From assembly GCF_038502225.1 (NCBI RefSeq), contig NC_091308.1, forward strand, positions 22,634,240 through 22,698,239: DNA of 64,000 nucleotides, given 5' to 3'. This document shows, one piece after another, positions 18,969 to 29,850 of this stretch. This DNA is from Cherax quadricarinatus (lineage: Eukaryota > Arthropoda > Malacostraca > Decapoda > Parastacidae). How positions within the stretch are numbered: the stretch's first letter is position 1; every line of letters begins with the position of its first letter. The notes beneath the pieces are model-generated. The model had not been told where the DNA came from, did not search any database, and saw nothing but the letters and a program-made list of their open reading frames with translations. Position numbers and translations under genes: made by a program.

Positions 18969-20471
18969 ATGAAGCCCTTCCCCACCACCAAGCCCCTTCC
19001 CAACACCAGAATCTTCCATAACACTAATCTCTTTCTCAACACCAAGCCCCTTCCCAGTACCAAACCCATTCCCAACACCAAGCCCCTTCCCAACACCAAG
19101 CCCCTTCCCAACACCAAGCCCCTTCCCAACACCAAACCCCTTCCCAACACCAAACCCCTTCCCAACACCAAGCCCCTTCCCAACACCAAGCCCCTTCCCA
19201 ACACCAAGCCCCTTCCCAACGCCAAGCCCCTTCCCAACACCAAACCCCTTCCCAACACCAAACCCCTTCCCAACACCAATCCCCTTCCCAACACCAAACC
19301 CCTTCCCAACACCAAGCCCCTTCCCAACACCAAGCCCCTTCCCAACACCAAGCCCCTTCCCAACGCCAAGCCCCTTCCCAACACCAAACCCCTTCCCGAC
19401 ACCAAACCCCTTCCCGACACCAAGCCCCTTCCCAACGCCAAGCCCCTTCCCAACACCAAACCCCTTCCCAACACCAAACCCCTTCCCAACACCCTGCCCC
19501 TTCCCAACACCAAACCCCTTCCCAACACCATGCCCCTTCCCAACACCAAACCTCTTCCCAACACCAAACCCCTTCCCAACACCATGCCCCTTCCCAACAC
19601 CATGCCCCTTCCCAACACCATGCCCCTTCCCAACACCATGCCCCTTCCCAACACCAAACCCCTTCCCAACAACATGCCCCTCTGTCACGGAAAGAAATAT
19701 TCTCTCCCTAAGAATAATTTCTCCCGGCGTAGGAAAGGTCGTGGACATTGTGGGAAGGTTCAGCATGAAGCTGACAAGACACTAGAGGTCGGGTCCAGCC
19801 AGGAAGGAAAGCTGACCACCGCGGATGACGTCCAAAAAAACATCCCCAAAGACAAGAACAACAGTGAGAGGCCCCACGTCCCAAACTATAATGAAAACAG
19901 TGGGAGGCCCTTCGTCCGAAGCTATAATGAACACCATGGGAGGCCCTTCGTCCCAAACAATAATGAACACCATGGGAGGCCCTTCGTCCCAAACTATAAT
20001 AAACACCGTGGGAGGCTCTTCGTCCCAAACAATAACGAACACCATGGGAGGCCCTTCGTCCCAAACTATAGTGAACACCGTGGGAGGCCCTTCGTTCCAA
20101 ACTATAGTGAACACCGTGGGAGGCCCTTCGTTCCAAACTATAGTGAACACCGTGGGAGGCCCTTCGTTCCAAACTATAGTGAACACCGTGGGAGACCCTT
20201 CGTCCCAAACTATAGTGAACACCGTGGGAGGCCCTTCGTCCCAAACTATAGTGAACACCGTGGGAGGCCCTTCGTCCCAAACTATAGTGAACACCATGGG
20301 AGGCCCTTCGTCCCAAACTATAATGAACACCGTGGGAGGCTCTTCGTCCCAAACAATAACGAACACCATGGGAGGCCCTTCGTCCCAAACTATAGTGAAC
20401 ACCATGGGAGACCCCACGTTCCAATCCAGGAATATAAGAGTGATAAACACAAATGTCAACACCAAGTGTGA
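18969..20471 (+). CDS. Unrecognised 500-aa repeat protein ORF
   Basis: Same frame as 17715-18920 (open from TAG 18918); the first ATG is 18969 and the stop is TGA 20469. In order: about 36 copies of KPLPNT; a unique basic segment ([20 protein letters not shown], then [19 protein letters not shown]); then about 15 copies of a 12-residue unit ([12 protein letters not shown]); end KHKCQHQV. In the 12-residue array several unit variants are silent in this frame (GTC/GTT, AGG/AGA, AAT/AAC). In the KPLPNT array the +1 frame (SPFPTP) has more silent changes. No family is recognised. The antisense strand is also open (Gly-rich). Confidence 0.4.
   Translation: MKPFPTTKPLPNTRIFHNTNLFLNTKPLPSTKPIPNTKPLPNTKPLPNTKPLPNTKPLPNTKPLPNTKPLPNTKPLPNTKPLPNAKPLPNTKPLPNTKPLPNTNPLPNTKPLPNTKPLPNTKPLPNTKPLPNAKPLPNTKPLPDTKPLPDTKPLPNAKPLPNTKPLPNTKPLPNTLPLPNTKPLPNTMPLPNTKPLPNTKPLPNTMPLPNTMPLPNTMPLPNTMPLPNTKPLPNNMPLCHGKKYSLPKNNFSRRRKGRGHCGKVQHEADKTLEVGSSQEGKLTTADDVQKNIPKDKNNSERPHVPNYNENSGRPFVRSYNEHHGRPFVPNNNEHHGRPFVPNYNKHRGRLFVPNNNEHHGRPFVPNYSEHRGRPFVPNYSEHRGRPFVPNYSEHRGRPFVPNYSEHRGRPFVPNYSEHRGRPFVPNYSEHRGRPFVPNYSEHHGRPFVPNYNEHRGRLFVPNNNEHHGRPFVPNYSEHHGRPHVPIQEYKSDKHKCQHQV
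18990..19680. repeat. 18-bp minisatellite CCCCTTCCCAACACCAAG
   Basis: About 36 tandem copies of an 18-bp unit with variants at a few positions (AAG, AAA, AAT or ATG in the variable triplet; ACC/GCC; AAC/GAC). No indel that is not a multiple of three is visible. Confidence 0.95.
19867..20420. repeat. 36-bp minisatellite
   Basis: About 15 copies of a 36-bp unit (AACTATAGTGAACACCGTGG, GAGGCCCTTCGTCCCA). A block with rarer variants (AACAATAACGAACACC with GAGGCTCTTCG) occurs twice, near 20010 and 20340, which suggests internal duplication. 36 is twice the 18-bp period of the neighbouring arrays. Confidence 0.95.
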
Positions 20472-20585
20472 ATTATCAGTGAAGAATACATGAGCACCAC
20501 CCTGGACTGAGAACATTCTACTGGTGTCATTTTGTTAGGAGAACACCAAAATTCTCTATTATTTCTTCCTTTTCATTTTCCTCTT

Positions 20586-20704
<119 letters not shown>

Positions 20705-20763
20705 AATAATAAATCCTAACTAGTCATAAGTTTGCCTATGATACTCCAATATAGACACTTTGT

Positions 20764-20863
20764 NNNNNNNNNNNNNNNNNNNNNNNNNNNNNNNNNNNNN
20801 NNNNNNNNNNNNNNNNNNNNNNNNNNNNNNNNNNNNNNNNNNNNNNNNNNNNNNNNNNNNNNN
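20764..20863. other. Assembly gap (100 N)
   Basis: Exactly 100 N; a fixed-size scaffold gap, so the true distance is unknown. Features on the two sides should not be assumed adjacent. Confidence 0.99.
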
Positions 20864-20867
20864 GTAT

Positions 20868-21592
20868 TTATAACTCATTACAATTGTGACCAGGTGTGGA
20901 CGTATCAGTGGTTCATTACTTTGTAATTTGCTCATGACTGTAACCATGTATAGGAGTGAAGCTGATTCATTACCTCTGTAACTTGCCATGATTGTGACCA
21001 GATCTACCTGGAGTTCATTACCTTTGTAACTAGTTCAGCTATCATAACTTTGGGGTCCAGTCACTGGACCCATTATGTACCTTTGTAATCTTTTGACTAC
21101 CGCCCACAGGATGGGTATGGGGTGCATAATAAAGATATTAAACTAAAGTGAGTGTGTGTGTGTGTGTGTGTGTGACTCAACAATCAATATTTGCACCAAT
21201 AACTCATTACAGTTGTGACCGGGTGTGGAAGTGTGAATTGCTCATTACTCTATAATTTGTTCATGATTGTAGCATGTATAAACGTAAGTAACCATTCTTA
21301 CAGTATTCATTACCTTTGTACCTAGTTCAGCTATCAAAACTTTGGGGGCCCAGTCCCTGGACCCATTACGTACCTCTGTAATCTGTAAATAACTTTGTAA
21401 CTTGTCATGATTGTGACCAGACCTACCTGGAGTTCATTACCTTTGTAAATTGTGAGTTCATTACCTTGCTCAGCTATCAAAACTTTGGAGTCCAGTCCCT
21501 GGACCAATTATGTACCTCTGTAATCTTTTGGCTACCGCCCACAGGATGGGTATGTGGTGCATAATAAACATATTAAACTAACTAACTTTCAA
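20868..21592 (+). mobile_element. Tandem LINE 3' UTR copies
   Basis: Two related segments (about 20868-21148 and 21180-21592) share GTTCATTACCTTTGTAA, GTTCAGCTATCA, GGTCCAGTC-CTGGACCCATTA and ACCGCCCACAGGATGGGTAT, then GTGCATAATAAA(C/G)ATATTAAACTA. They are separated by a short (TG)n. No coding part is present. AATAAA close to the end is consistent with a retroelement 3' terminus. Confidence 0.6.
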
Positions 21593-21857
21593 ATAGGATA
21601 TACCTTTCATGTTTCACTGTTTTATGTTTGCTTTAATAAATAATAAAGTGTTTATCTTTGTGAATTATTATTTCTTTTTCTATTCATTAATTTTCCTGAG
21701 GAGGAGCCAGCCTTGGTAATACTGTCTGAAGTTGTTACAGGGCTGAGTAAGCCTTCACATTAGATTAATGTACATTATTCCTTATGGGAACAAATTTGTT
21801 CGGTATCAGCACTCGAACAGCCTTCTGGAACAAATTAAGTTCGTATCCTGAGGTACC

Positions 21858-21972
<115 letters not shown>

Positions 21973-21975
21973 GTC

Positions 21976-22158
21976 CTGGAGATGGGAAGTACAGTGCCTG
22001 CACTCTGAAGGAGGGGTGTTAATGTTGCAGTTTAAAAACTGTAGTGTAAAGCACCCTTCTGGCAAGACAGTGATGGAGTGAATGATGGTGAAAGTTTTTC
22101 TTCTTTTTCGGGCCACCCTGCCTTGGTGGGAATAGGCCAGTGTGATAATAAAATATAC
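21976..22158 (+). mobile_element. RTE-like LINE 3' tail
   Basis: GGGAAGTACAGTGCCTGCAC, TCTGAAGGAGGGGTGTTAAT and later GGGCCACCCTGCCTTGGTGG with a GATAATAAAA end. This is the same 3' UTR as follows the coding part at 35168-35425 and stands alone at 31318. The insertion has no coding sequence. Confidence 0.8.
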
Positions 22159-22219
<61 letters not shown>

Positions 22220-22221
<2 letters not shown>

Positions 22222-23256
22222 GAGTCATGGTACGTAATGATGTATCACAGTGGGCACCTGTGACGAGCGGGGTCCCACAGGGGTCGGTCCTAGGACCAGT
22301 GCTATTTTTGGTATATGTGAACGACATGACGGAAGGGTTAGACTCAGAAGTGTCCCTGTTTGCAGATGATGTGAAGTTAATGAGGAGAATTAAATCTGAT
22401 GAGGACCAGGCAGGACTTCAAAGAGACCTGGACAGACTGGACACCTGGTCCAGCAAATGGCTTCTCGAATTTAATCCTGCCAAATGCAAAGTCATGAAGA
22501 TGGGGGAGGGGCACAGAAGACCACAGACAGAGTATAGACTAGGTGGCCAAAGACTGCAAACCTCACTCAAGGAGAAAGATCTTGGGGTGAGTATAACACC
22601 GAGCATGTCTCCGGAAGCACACATCAATCAGATAACTGCTGCAGCATATGGGCGCCTGGCAAACCTGAGAACAGCATTCCGATACCTTAGTAAGGAATCA
22701 TTCAAGACACTGTACACCGTGTATGTCAGGCCCATACTGGAGTATGCAGCACCTGTTTGGAACCCGCACTTGATAAAGCACGTCAAGAAACTAGAGAAAG
22801 TACAAAGGTTTGCGACAAGGTTAGTTCCAGAGCTAAGGGGAATGTCCTATGAGGAAAGATTAAGGGAAATCGGCCTGACCACACTGGAGGACAGGAGGGT
22901 CAGGGGAGACATGATAATGACATATAAAATACTGCGTGGAATAGACAAGGTGGACAAAGACAGGATGTTCCAGGGAGGGGACACAGAAACAAGAGGCCAC
23001 AATTGGAAGTTGAAGACACAAATGAGTCAGAGAGATAGTAGGAAGTATTTCTTCAGTCATAGAGTTGTAAGGCAGTGGAATAGCCTAGAAAATGACGTAG
23101 TGGAGGCAGGAACCATACACAGTTTTAAGACGAGGTTTGATAAAGCTCATGGAGCGGGGAGAGAGAGGGCCTAGTAGCAACCGGTGAAGAGGCGGGGCCA
23201 GGAGCTAGGACTCGACCCCTGCAACCACAAATAGGTGAGTACAAATAGGTGAGTAC
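22220..23256 (+). pseudogene. CA-targeted LINE RT fragment, copy H
   Basis: Begins CGAGTCATGGTACG right after a (TA)n(CA)n tract, the same point as copy E. The frame is open through RT motif B (SGVPQGSVLGPVLFLVYVND) and motif C (SLFADDVKLM, both Asp present) to TAG 23172. It ends with two AAATAGGTGAGTAC units and a short CA run. It lies about 15 kb from the main cluster, so it supports independent targeting of CA repeats. Confidence 0.85.
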
Positions 23257-23265
23257 ACACACAGT

Positions 23266-23770
23266 GGAACCCAGAGTTTCAGCCATAATCCATTCCAGGC
23301 ACTAGGCCTAATCTTGAAATGGCTGAAAGTTGAAGCATATTTCCCATAAGAAATAATGTAAATATGAACAATTAATCCTTTCCAGACCCACAAAAATATT
23401 CACAAAAAATACATTTTTTAAGGAATAACTATAATTTAAGATACATATAGTATGTACTTAAAACATACATATAGTATTAAATGAGTAATAAAATACATAA
23501 ACATTTAAAATCACATTTACGTACCTTTATTGAAAACTCTTGTTGGCATCTGGAAGATAGGGAGGAGGAGGAGAAAGGAAGGACTTATTATTGCCTCCAT
23601 CAATGCCTCAACCACCGCCTTCACCACTGCCTCACTGCCACTATGAAGTTTCTTTGGGCCCATGGTAGCTTATTTCATAGTCACAATCAATAAATAAGCA
23701 CTAAACACAATGAATTTACCGAGAAATGTTCGGATGAGCACGCAGGGTAATGTTCACTAAAGGATAAACA
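23266..23770 (-). mobile_element. Truncated Tigger-related element
   Basis: The left end CAGTGGAACCCAGAGTTTC resembles Tigger TIRs (CAGTGGACCC). Internal TTCCCATAAGAAATAATG and CTTTATTGAAAACT match the subterminal regions of the copies at 44613 and 46696. The minus strand starts a transposase-like ATGGGCCCAAAGAAACT (MGPKK). No right TIR is found before the LINE sequence that starts near 23774, so it is truncated. Confidence 0.6.
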
Positions 23771-23773
23771 AAG

Positions 23774-24655
23774 CTAGACTGGCTCTTGACACCTGCGCAA
23801 GGAGGCATGCAGGCGCAGGCAGGCGGACAGGTCTGGTACGCCAGGAGACCACCAAGGCATGCATGTCTGAGAATGCCTGCCTGAGGTTTGAGGAATAGAA
23901 CGTGATGCCGCAGTTGAAACTAAGGTTAAAAACTTGTGCACTAGTTCATAAATAGAGGATGAAAGAGGGTTCCCACAAAAAGTGGAAAGATGAGAGTTTA
24001 AGTCCCAATTTGTTAGCGCAAACTGCCGACGAGGGCTACGAGGCAGTCGGGAACACATAGTAGAAGAAAGAAGAATAGGAAAGTGATCACTATCGGGTAA
24101 ATCTGGGAAAACAGACCAAGTGTAATCAAGCGCAATTGACGAGGAACAGATAGAAAGATCAATGCCAGAGAGAGACTGAGTGTTAGTCAAAATGGGTAGG
24201 AGCACCCGTATTGAAAACTTGAAGAGAATGAGAAGTGAGAAGAGTCTCCAACTGATCCCCATGAGTCACAGTGGGACTCTCCCACAGGTGATGGTGGGCA
24301 TTAAAATCACCTAAGAATAAGATGGGTGCCAGTAGAGAAGAGATAAAAAAAAAAACTCATTATCTGAGATAAAGAATGCATGGGAGAGGGGTAAGATATA
24401 GAGAGCAAACTGTGCAAATAAATATGAGCTGCATATAATGCAGCAGAGAATGAACAAAAACTTGTTGATACAGTATACCAACGCACACAAGAAGCATGCT
24501 CTCATTGATTCATCAGAAAGATATCCGAAGAATGTAACAGCACATATCCTGAAATGGGACGAATAACAGCTGAATGAATTTTGGGCTCTTGTAACCCGAC
24601 ACATATTGGGGAAAACTGGGAGAGCAACACTTGGAGCTCTCCCCGATTACCCGAG
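23774..24655 (-). pseudogene. Jockey-like LINE endonuclease region, broken
   Basis: The minus strand carries QWNIRGL-like residues near 24640 and then damaged frames. Further down are TQSLSGIDLSICSS, DYTWSVFPDLPDSDHFPILL (the SDHFPI motif of APE endonucleases), FALTNWDLNSHLSTF and MPWWSPGVPDL. Several stops and frameshifts interrupt it. RT is missing at the low-coordinate end, where the Tigger remnant abuts. Confidence 0.75.
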
Positions 24656-26439
24656 GCCACGAATATTCCACTGTAAATAAGACATTATTTACAAAGACAG
24701 GTATACCAACAAGAAGAGGTGATAAAATCTATAGGCTATTAGGGTCAGTGAAGTCAACGTGGGGGGGCAATGGTAAGTGTGTAAGCAAGGAGAAATCAGA
24801 ATGCTGTGAAGGAAAAGATTGTTGCGAGGGTCATAAGAAAGAAGGGGTAGAAGGAGGAACATCGGTGTCCATCAAGGGCTTCGTCTCAGCAATATAGTTG
24901 GAGACAGCGTAAAGTGTCTCAGCAGATAAGGAAGATGACAATACCATGATTTCAGAGACAGGTGAGGTAGAGCAAGTAGAGATCAGGGAGACTAAGTAGG
25001 GAGCCAAAGAGGTCTGAGGGGATGGGAGTATGAACCTGGAGAGATGCGCTTGCGGGGGTAGAAAAGTCCTGCGGTGGAACAGGAGAGGAAGAAGGCTAGG
25101 AGGTAACTGAAGAAGACGACTGGGGGGTAACAGGAGTAGAGGGGACTACACGAGGGGAGAGATGAACCTCCACCTTCGTGTGAGAGTTAGAAAGGGGGTG
25201 AGAACCAGGCACTGAGGCTGAAAAGGAAAACTGTTGGGGAATTGTAAGCACCGGAGGATTGCGAAGAGACTTGGGCTTTTGAGAGAGGTTTAACTTCGCA
25301 GGCGATAGATGCAAAGAAGATGCAGGCGTGCGAGGCCTTGTAGACTTAGAAACTAGAGGGCAAGAAGAAGTAGAGGTGAGAACAGGAAGGAGGTGGGAGT
25401 TTCAAAAGGTAAAACTGCAAATGAATTAGAGATGGGGGTGACCCCAGAAGACACTACACTGGAGGAGCTGGTAGGTGGGGGAAACGCCAAGGTTGGAGGC
25501 CTCCTAGCTACCCACAAATAAGGGATATGAGGAAGATTCTCCTGAAGGCAGAGCCAAGACACAGCCATAGCGCAAGACCTTCACTTTCCTTAAGACAACG
25601 GATTTCTCGTTCATTATGATAGACTTAACAACGGCAGGAAAAAAGAAGGAAGAGATTCACTGCAATTGAGACAAGAGGGGGGAAGACTGCAAGATGTATC
25701 AGCACGATCTGCGGCACTGCAGGCCAGGCACTCCGCCACAGATCTGCAGTATTTAGCGGGATGTCCGAAGCTCCAGCAATTTCCACACTGTTGGGGAGTA
25801 GGAGCTACTTTATAGACCTCTAGGCGATGGCCCGCGATATAAACGGAGGATTGGAGTTCACGGCAGTCGAAGGTTAAGCGGGCGATATTACTGGGAAAGT
25901 GCCTCCGCCCGTGAGCAGGCAGGACGTATGTATCCACTTTGAGAATAGGAAGGTCCTGAAGGGCTAACTGCTCTAAAATATCATCTCCGCAAGACAGAAA
26001 ATCACTTTGTATAATGGTATGCAGTAAAACCACCATACCACTGCAAGAATTGAGAGTAGCATGTTTATGAACTGTGTTTGGAATGTTATCTATGAAAGCA
26101 ATATGGGAAAGATCACGAGTTTGTTCTGAATTCTGAACTGTAAAAACGTGCGTACCGCTTCGAAGAGCATGAAAGAATATATTTTGGCTAACGTGTCATA
26201 AAAGAGCTTTACCAACACTTTGGTCAGAAAGGTAATCAGTTGGAGATGTTGGTTGTAGAGAAACAATTTAGTCCGTTGCATACTTGTAAACATGGTGCGC
26301 AGAGGAAGTGGGTGTCGCGTAGGTACGTCATCAGTACATGATCTGGAACGTTTAGGAGTAGTACCACGGGCAGCCCGACCTGAGGGAGGCGGGTAATCCA
26401 AAAACCGTCACATGGTACTTGGGGAAGCAGGACTTATTA
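24656..26439 (-). pseudogene. Jockey-like LINE ORF1 (zinc knuckles), 3' part
   Basis: Minus strand. Near 25750-25650: TPQQCGNCWSFGHPAKYCRS and ECLACS, i.e. CCHC zinc knuckles of a gag-like ORF1, followed by Ser/Pro-rich segments (25600-25050). Near 26400-26290 an N-terminal-like segment (MDYPPPSGRAARGTTPKRSR). Frames are broken several times. The element is split at the TTAA of 26440-26443 by a piggyBac-type MITE and continues at 29851. Confidence 0.7.
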
Positions 26440-27443
26440 TTAACCCTTTGACTGTCGCAACCCCAAATCCTGAAGTGTCTCCTGGTGTCGAAAAAAAATT
26501 TTTTGGGGAAAAAAAAAAAAATCTTATGAAATGACAGAGAATCTTTTCCAGATGGTAATGACACCAAAAGTAAGAAATTTGATCGAAAATTTATGGAATT
26601 ACACTCCCACAAAGTTTGCGATCTCAGTGATATATATGCATCGGCGATTTTGCCGACTTTGAGCCCTATTTTTAGCCAATTCCATTGTTCCAGTCTACCA
26701 AACTCATAGCTATTTCTTTAGAACTCCATTTGTCCTAGCAATTGAGTACAAGAAACCACCCATTTACCGATTTCAACTACCCAATAAAGTGGTCAGAAAT
26801 TGGCAATTTGGCCAATTTCATGCAAATTAGATGTCAATTTCAAAATAGGATCCAGAATAAACAATGCAGACATTCTTGGCACTAAAATAACATATCCTCT
26901 GTTCATTAGTCATGTCTCCAGGCCCCTCTTATATTACTCTTTCTTTCTATTTTGATTTTTTATTCACACAAAAAATAGATTTACTGTTATGCAGACTACT
27001 GCATTATTATAAATATGGTATAAATCAGTGCACTAGTGAAAGAATATTAGACTCCCCAGTTGATGTGTATTGGACGTGTGGTGTGATTTGCTTACTCTTG
27101 AACCTTGGTAAAAAATCAACCATTTCTGCTACTTTGAGCTCAATTTCATGGTCGTTGTCATTGTGAAATTAATCAAAATCATCTTTATTTCTGTAATATG
27201 TTTTCCATTCTACCAAATAAGACCAAGAAAATGAGAATACAACCATAAACACTATAGGAAAATACACCTCAAAGTTGGTGTTTTAATCTAAAAACACTGT
27301 CGGAGTTTTTTTTCTCATTATGCAATGCGTGCTGCAGGATTTTTTTTATACAGTGCACACTGACCACACAAACCCATTCTCTCACATGTGGGCCTACCAG
27401 CTTTCTCCTGCTTGATTTGAAGCCGCTAGAATTATTGAGTATA

Positions 27444-29786
27444 CAGTGGACCCTCAACCAGCGATGGCATCGATTAACGATAAATCTGACTAGCGATACA
27501 TTTTAACGCAAAAATTTTGCCTCGACTAGAGCTTAAAAACCCGACCAGCGCTATTCGTTCCGTACCATACGCGTCCACTTTGGCCTGAGCGCGCCTCACT
27601 TGTCCCTTGGGTGCCAGTGTTTACAAGCCAGCCAGCCACCGTGGTCACTTCCAAACATACAACTGGAACATTTCATATTATCACAGCCTTTGTAGTGATT
27701 GCACCTGCAAAATAAGTCACCTTGGGCCCCAAGAAAGCTTCTAGTGCCAACACTACAGCAAAAAGGGTGAGAATTACTATGGAGATGAAGAAAGAGATCA
27801 TTGCTAAGTATGAAAGTGGGGTGTGTGTCTCTGAGCTGGTCAGGTTGTATAATAAACCCCAATCAACCATCGCTATTATTGTGGGCAAGAAAACGGCAAT
27901 CAAGGAAGCTCTTCTTGCCAAAGGTGCAACTTTGTTTTCGAAACTGAGATCGCAAGTGATAGAAGATGTTGAGAGACTCTTATTGGTGTGGATAAACGAG
28001 AAACAGATAGCAGGAGACAGCATCTCTCAAGCGATCATATGTGAAAAGGCTAGGAAGTTGCATGACGATTTAATTACAAAAATGCCAGCAACTAGTGATG
28101 TGAGTGAATTTAAGGCCAGCAAAGGTTGGTTTGAGAGATTTAAGAAGCATAGTGGCATTCATAGTGTGATAAGGCATGGTGAGGCTGCCAGTTCGGACCA
28201 CAAATCGGCTGAAAAATATGTGCAGGACTTCAAGGAGTACATAGACAGTGAAGGACTGAAACCTGAACAAGTGTTTAATTGTGACGAAACAGGCCTGTTT
28301 TGGAAGAAAATGCCAAGCAGGATGTACATTACTCAGGAGGAAAAGGCACACCCAGGACATAAGCCTATGAAAGACAGGCTTACTCTGTTGATGTGTGCCA
28401 ATGCTAGTGGTGATTGCAAAGTGAAGCCTTTATTGGTGTATCACTCTGAAACTCCCAGTGTGTTCAGGAAAAACAATGTCCTCAAGGCTAATTTGTGTGT
28501 GCTGTGGAGGGCAAACAGTAAGGCATGGGTCACTAGGGACTTTTTCTATGACTGGTTACACCATGCATTTGCCCCCAATGTGAAAAATTACCTAACTGAA
28601 AAGAAATTAGGCCTTAAGTGCCTCCTGGTATTAGACAATGCTCCTGGTCATCCTTCAGACTTGGCAGAGCGACTTTCTAGGGACATGAGCTTCATTAAGG
28701 TGAAGTTTTTGCCTCCTAATACCACTCCTCTCCTGCAGCCCATGGACCAGCAGGTTATTTCCAACTTCAAGAAACTGTACACAAAAGCTATGTTTGAAAG
28801 GTGCTTTGTAGTGACCTCAGAAACTCAACTGACTCTAAGAGAGTTTTGGAAAGATCATTTTACCATCCTCAATTGTGTAAACATTATAGGTAAGGCTTGG
28901 GAGGAAGTGACTAAGAGGACATTGAACTCTGCTTGGAAAAAACTGTGGCCAGAATGTGTAGACAAAAGGGATTTTGAAAGGTTTGAGGCTAACCCTGAGA
29001 ATCCTATGCCAGTTGAGGAATCCATTGTGGCATTGGGGAAGTCCTTGGGGTTTGAGGTTAGTGGGGAGGATGTGGAAGAGTTGGTGGTGGAGGACAGTGA
29101 AGAACTAACCACTGATGAGCTGCTAGATCATCTTGAACAGCAAGAGGGCAGACCTGAGGAAACTGCTTCGGAGGAGGGGAGAGAGAAATTGAAGAAGTTG
29201 CCTACTTCTAAGATAAAGGAAATGTGTGCAAAGTGGCTTGAAGTGCAAACCTTTTTTGATGAAAATCACCCTGACACAGCTACTGCAAGCCGTGTTGGCA
29301 ACCTGTACACTGACAATGTTGTGAACCACTTTAGGAAAGTCATAAAGGAACGAGAGGTACAGGTATCTATGGACAGATATGTTGTGCGACAGAAGTCCAG
29401 TGACTCTGAAGCTGGTCCTAGTGGCATTAAAAGAACAAGGGAAGTAACCCCAGAAAAAGACTTGCTGCCTCAAGTGCTAATGGAAGGGGATTCCCCTTCT
29501 AAACACTAAGAAGATCAACGCTCTCCCCTTCTTCCATCCCATCAATCATCACCAGATCTTCAATAAAGGTAAGTGTCATGTAACTGTGCATGTAATCTTC
29601 AGTTTGTGTGTATTAAAATTAATATTTCATGTGGTAAAAATTTTTTTTTCAATACTTTTGCGTGTCTTGCACAGATTAATTTGATTTCCATTATTTCTTA
29701 TGGGGAAAATTAACTTGACTAACGATAATTTTGACTAACGATGAGCTCTCAGGAATGGATTAATATCGCTGGTTGAGGGTCCACTG
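27444..29786 (+). mobile_element. Full-length Tigger (pogo-type) DNA transposon
   Basis: Terminal inverted repeats CAGTGGACCCTCAACCAGCG / CGCTGGTTGAGGGTCCACTG (at least 22 bp including the inner AT), TA target duplication at 27442-27443 and 29787-29788, length 2343 bp. It carries one transposase frame (27722-29509). Near-perfect TIRs and an unbroken frame indicate recent insertion, later than the MITE it sits in. Confidence 0.92.
27722..29509 (+). CDS. Tigger/pogo-family transposase, start codon lost
   Basis: 595 codons without a stop, close to the usual length of TIGD1-like transposases. The N-terminal CENPB-type HTH (about 18-60, MKKEIIAKYESGVCVSELVR) is followed by the second HTH (about 75-150, ASKGWFERFKKHSG), then the DDE superfamily catalytic core with a DDD triad: D188 (FNCDETGLFW), D305 (LVLDNAPGHP), D342 (PLLQPMDQQV). 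The acidic C-terminus ends DLLPQVLMEGDSPSKH. The first codon is TTG (CACCTTGGGCCCCAAG), where related copies read CCATGGGCCC, so the normal ATG is mutated. The next in-frame Met is residue 20, inside the first HTH. Cut-and-paste transposition at TA is family knowledge; activity of this copy is doubtful. Confidence 0.93.
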   Translation: MGPKKASSANTTAKRVRITMEMKKEIIAKYESGVCVSELVRLYNKPQSTIAIIVGKKTAIKEALLAKGATLFSKLRSQVIEDVERLLLVWINEKQIAGDSISQAIICEKARKLHDDLITKMPATSDVSEFKASKGWFERFKKHSGIHSVIRHGEAASSDHKSAEKYVQDFKEYIDSEGLKPEQVFNCDETGLFWKKMPSRMYITQEEKAHPGHKPMKDRLTLLMCANASGDCKVKPLLVYHSETPSVFRKNNVLKANLCVLWRANSKAWVTRDFFYDWLHHAFAPNVKNYLTEKKLGLKCLLVLDNAPGHPSDLAERLSRDMSFIKVKFLPPNTTPLLQPMDQQVISNFKKLYTKAMFERCFVVTSETQLTLREFWKDHFTILNCVNIIGKAWEEVTKRTLNSAWKKLWPECVDKRDFERFEANPENPMPVEESIVALGKSLGFEVSGEDVEELVVEDSEELTTDELLDHLEQQEGRPEETASEEGREKLKKLPTSKIKEMCAKWLEVQTFFDENHPDTATASRVGNLYTDNVVNHFRKVIKEREVQVSMDRYVVRQKSSDSEAGPSGIKRTREVTPEKDLLPQVLMEGDSPSKH

Positions 29787-29830
29787 TATATACGTCCGAA
29801 ACACTGGCTCGTAAGATGTATACATACAGC
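29781..29830. promoter_or_regulatory. Subterminal paired palindromes of the 26444 MITE
   Basis: The inner palindrome (GTATATATAC core) is split by the Tigger insertion at its TA; its right half lies at 29787-29796. The outer one (GATGTATACATACAGC, 29815-29830) is decayed. Centres are 34 bp apart and the outer centre is 23.5 bp from the MITE end, as in the other copies. Probable transposase-binding sites, by inference. Confidence 0.5.
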
Positions 29831-29850
29831 CGAAACAGTCAAAGGGTTAA

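Larger units (their letters stand above)
26444..29846. mobile_element. piggyBac-type MITE, split by a Tigger
   Basis: TTAA at 26440-26443 and 29847-29850 flank CCCTTTGACTGT ... ACAGTCAAAGGG. The 1.06-kb host MITE (26444-27443 plus 29787-29846) aligns along its length with the MITEs at 33737-34796 and 58876-59877: ATGACACCAAAAGT, CATCGGCGATTTTGCC, TTTACTGTTATGCAGACTAC and TAGGCCTACCAGCTTTC-like blocks. It is noncoding. A full Tigger sits within its palindromic subterminal site. Confidence 0.85.

Noticed and set aside
17715..20471. Endogenous nimavirus- or nudivirus-like fragment
   Set aside because: Compact small ORFs are suggestive, but no recognisable viral core gene, structural gene or polymerase is seen in the window. 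Not claimed.
18897..20516. Gly-rich (VGKGLG) and other antisense ORFs opposite the 18-bp arrays
   Set aside because: No unique N- or C-terminal domain, and they are mirror translations of the plus-strand repeats; the plus strand has the better start and unique segments.
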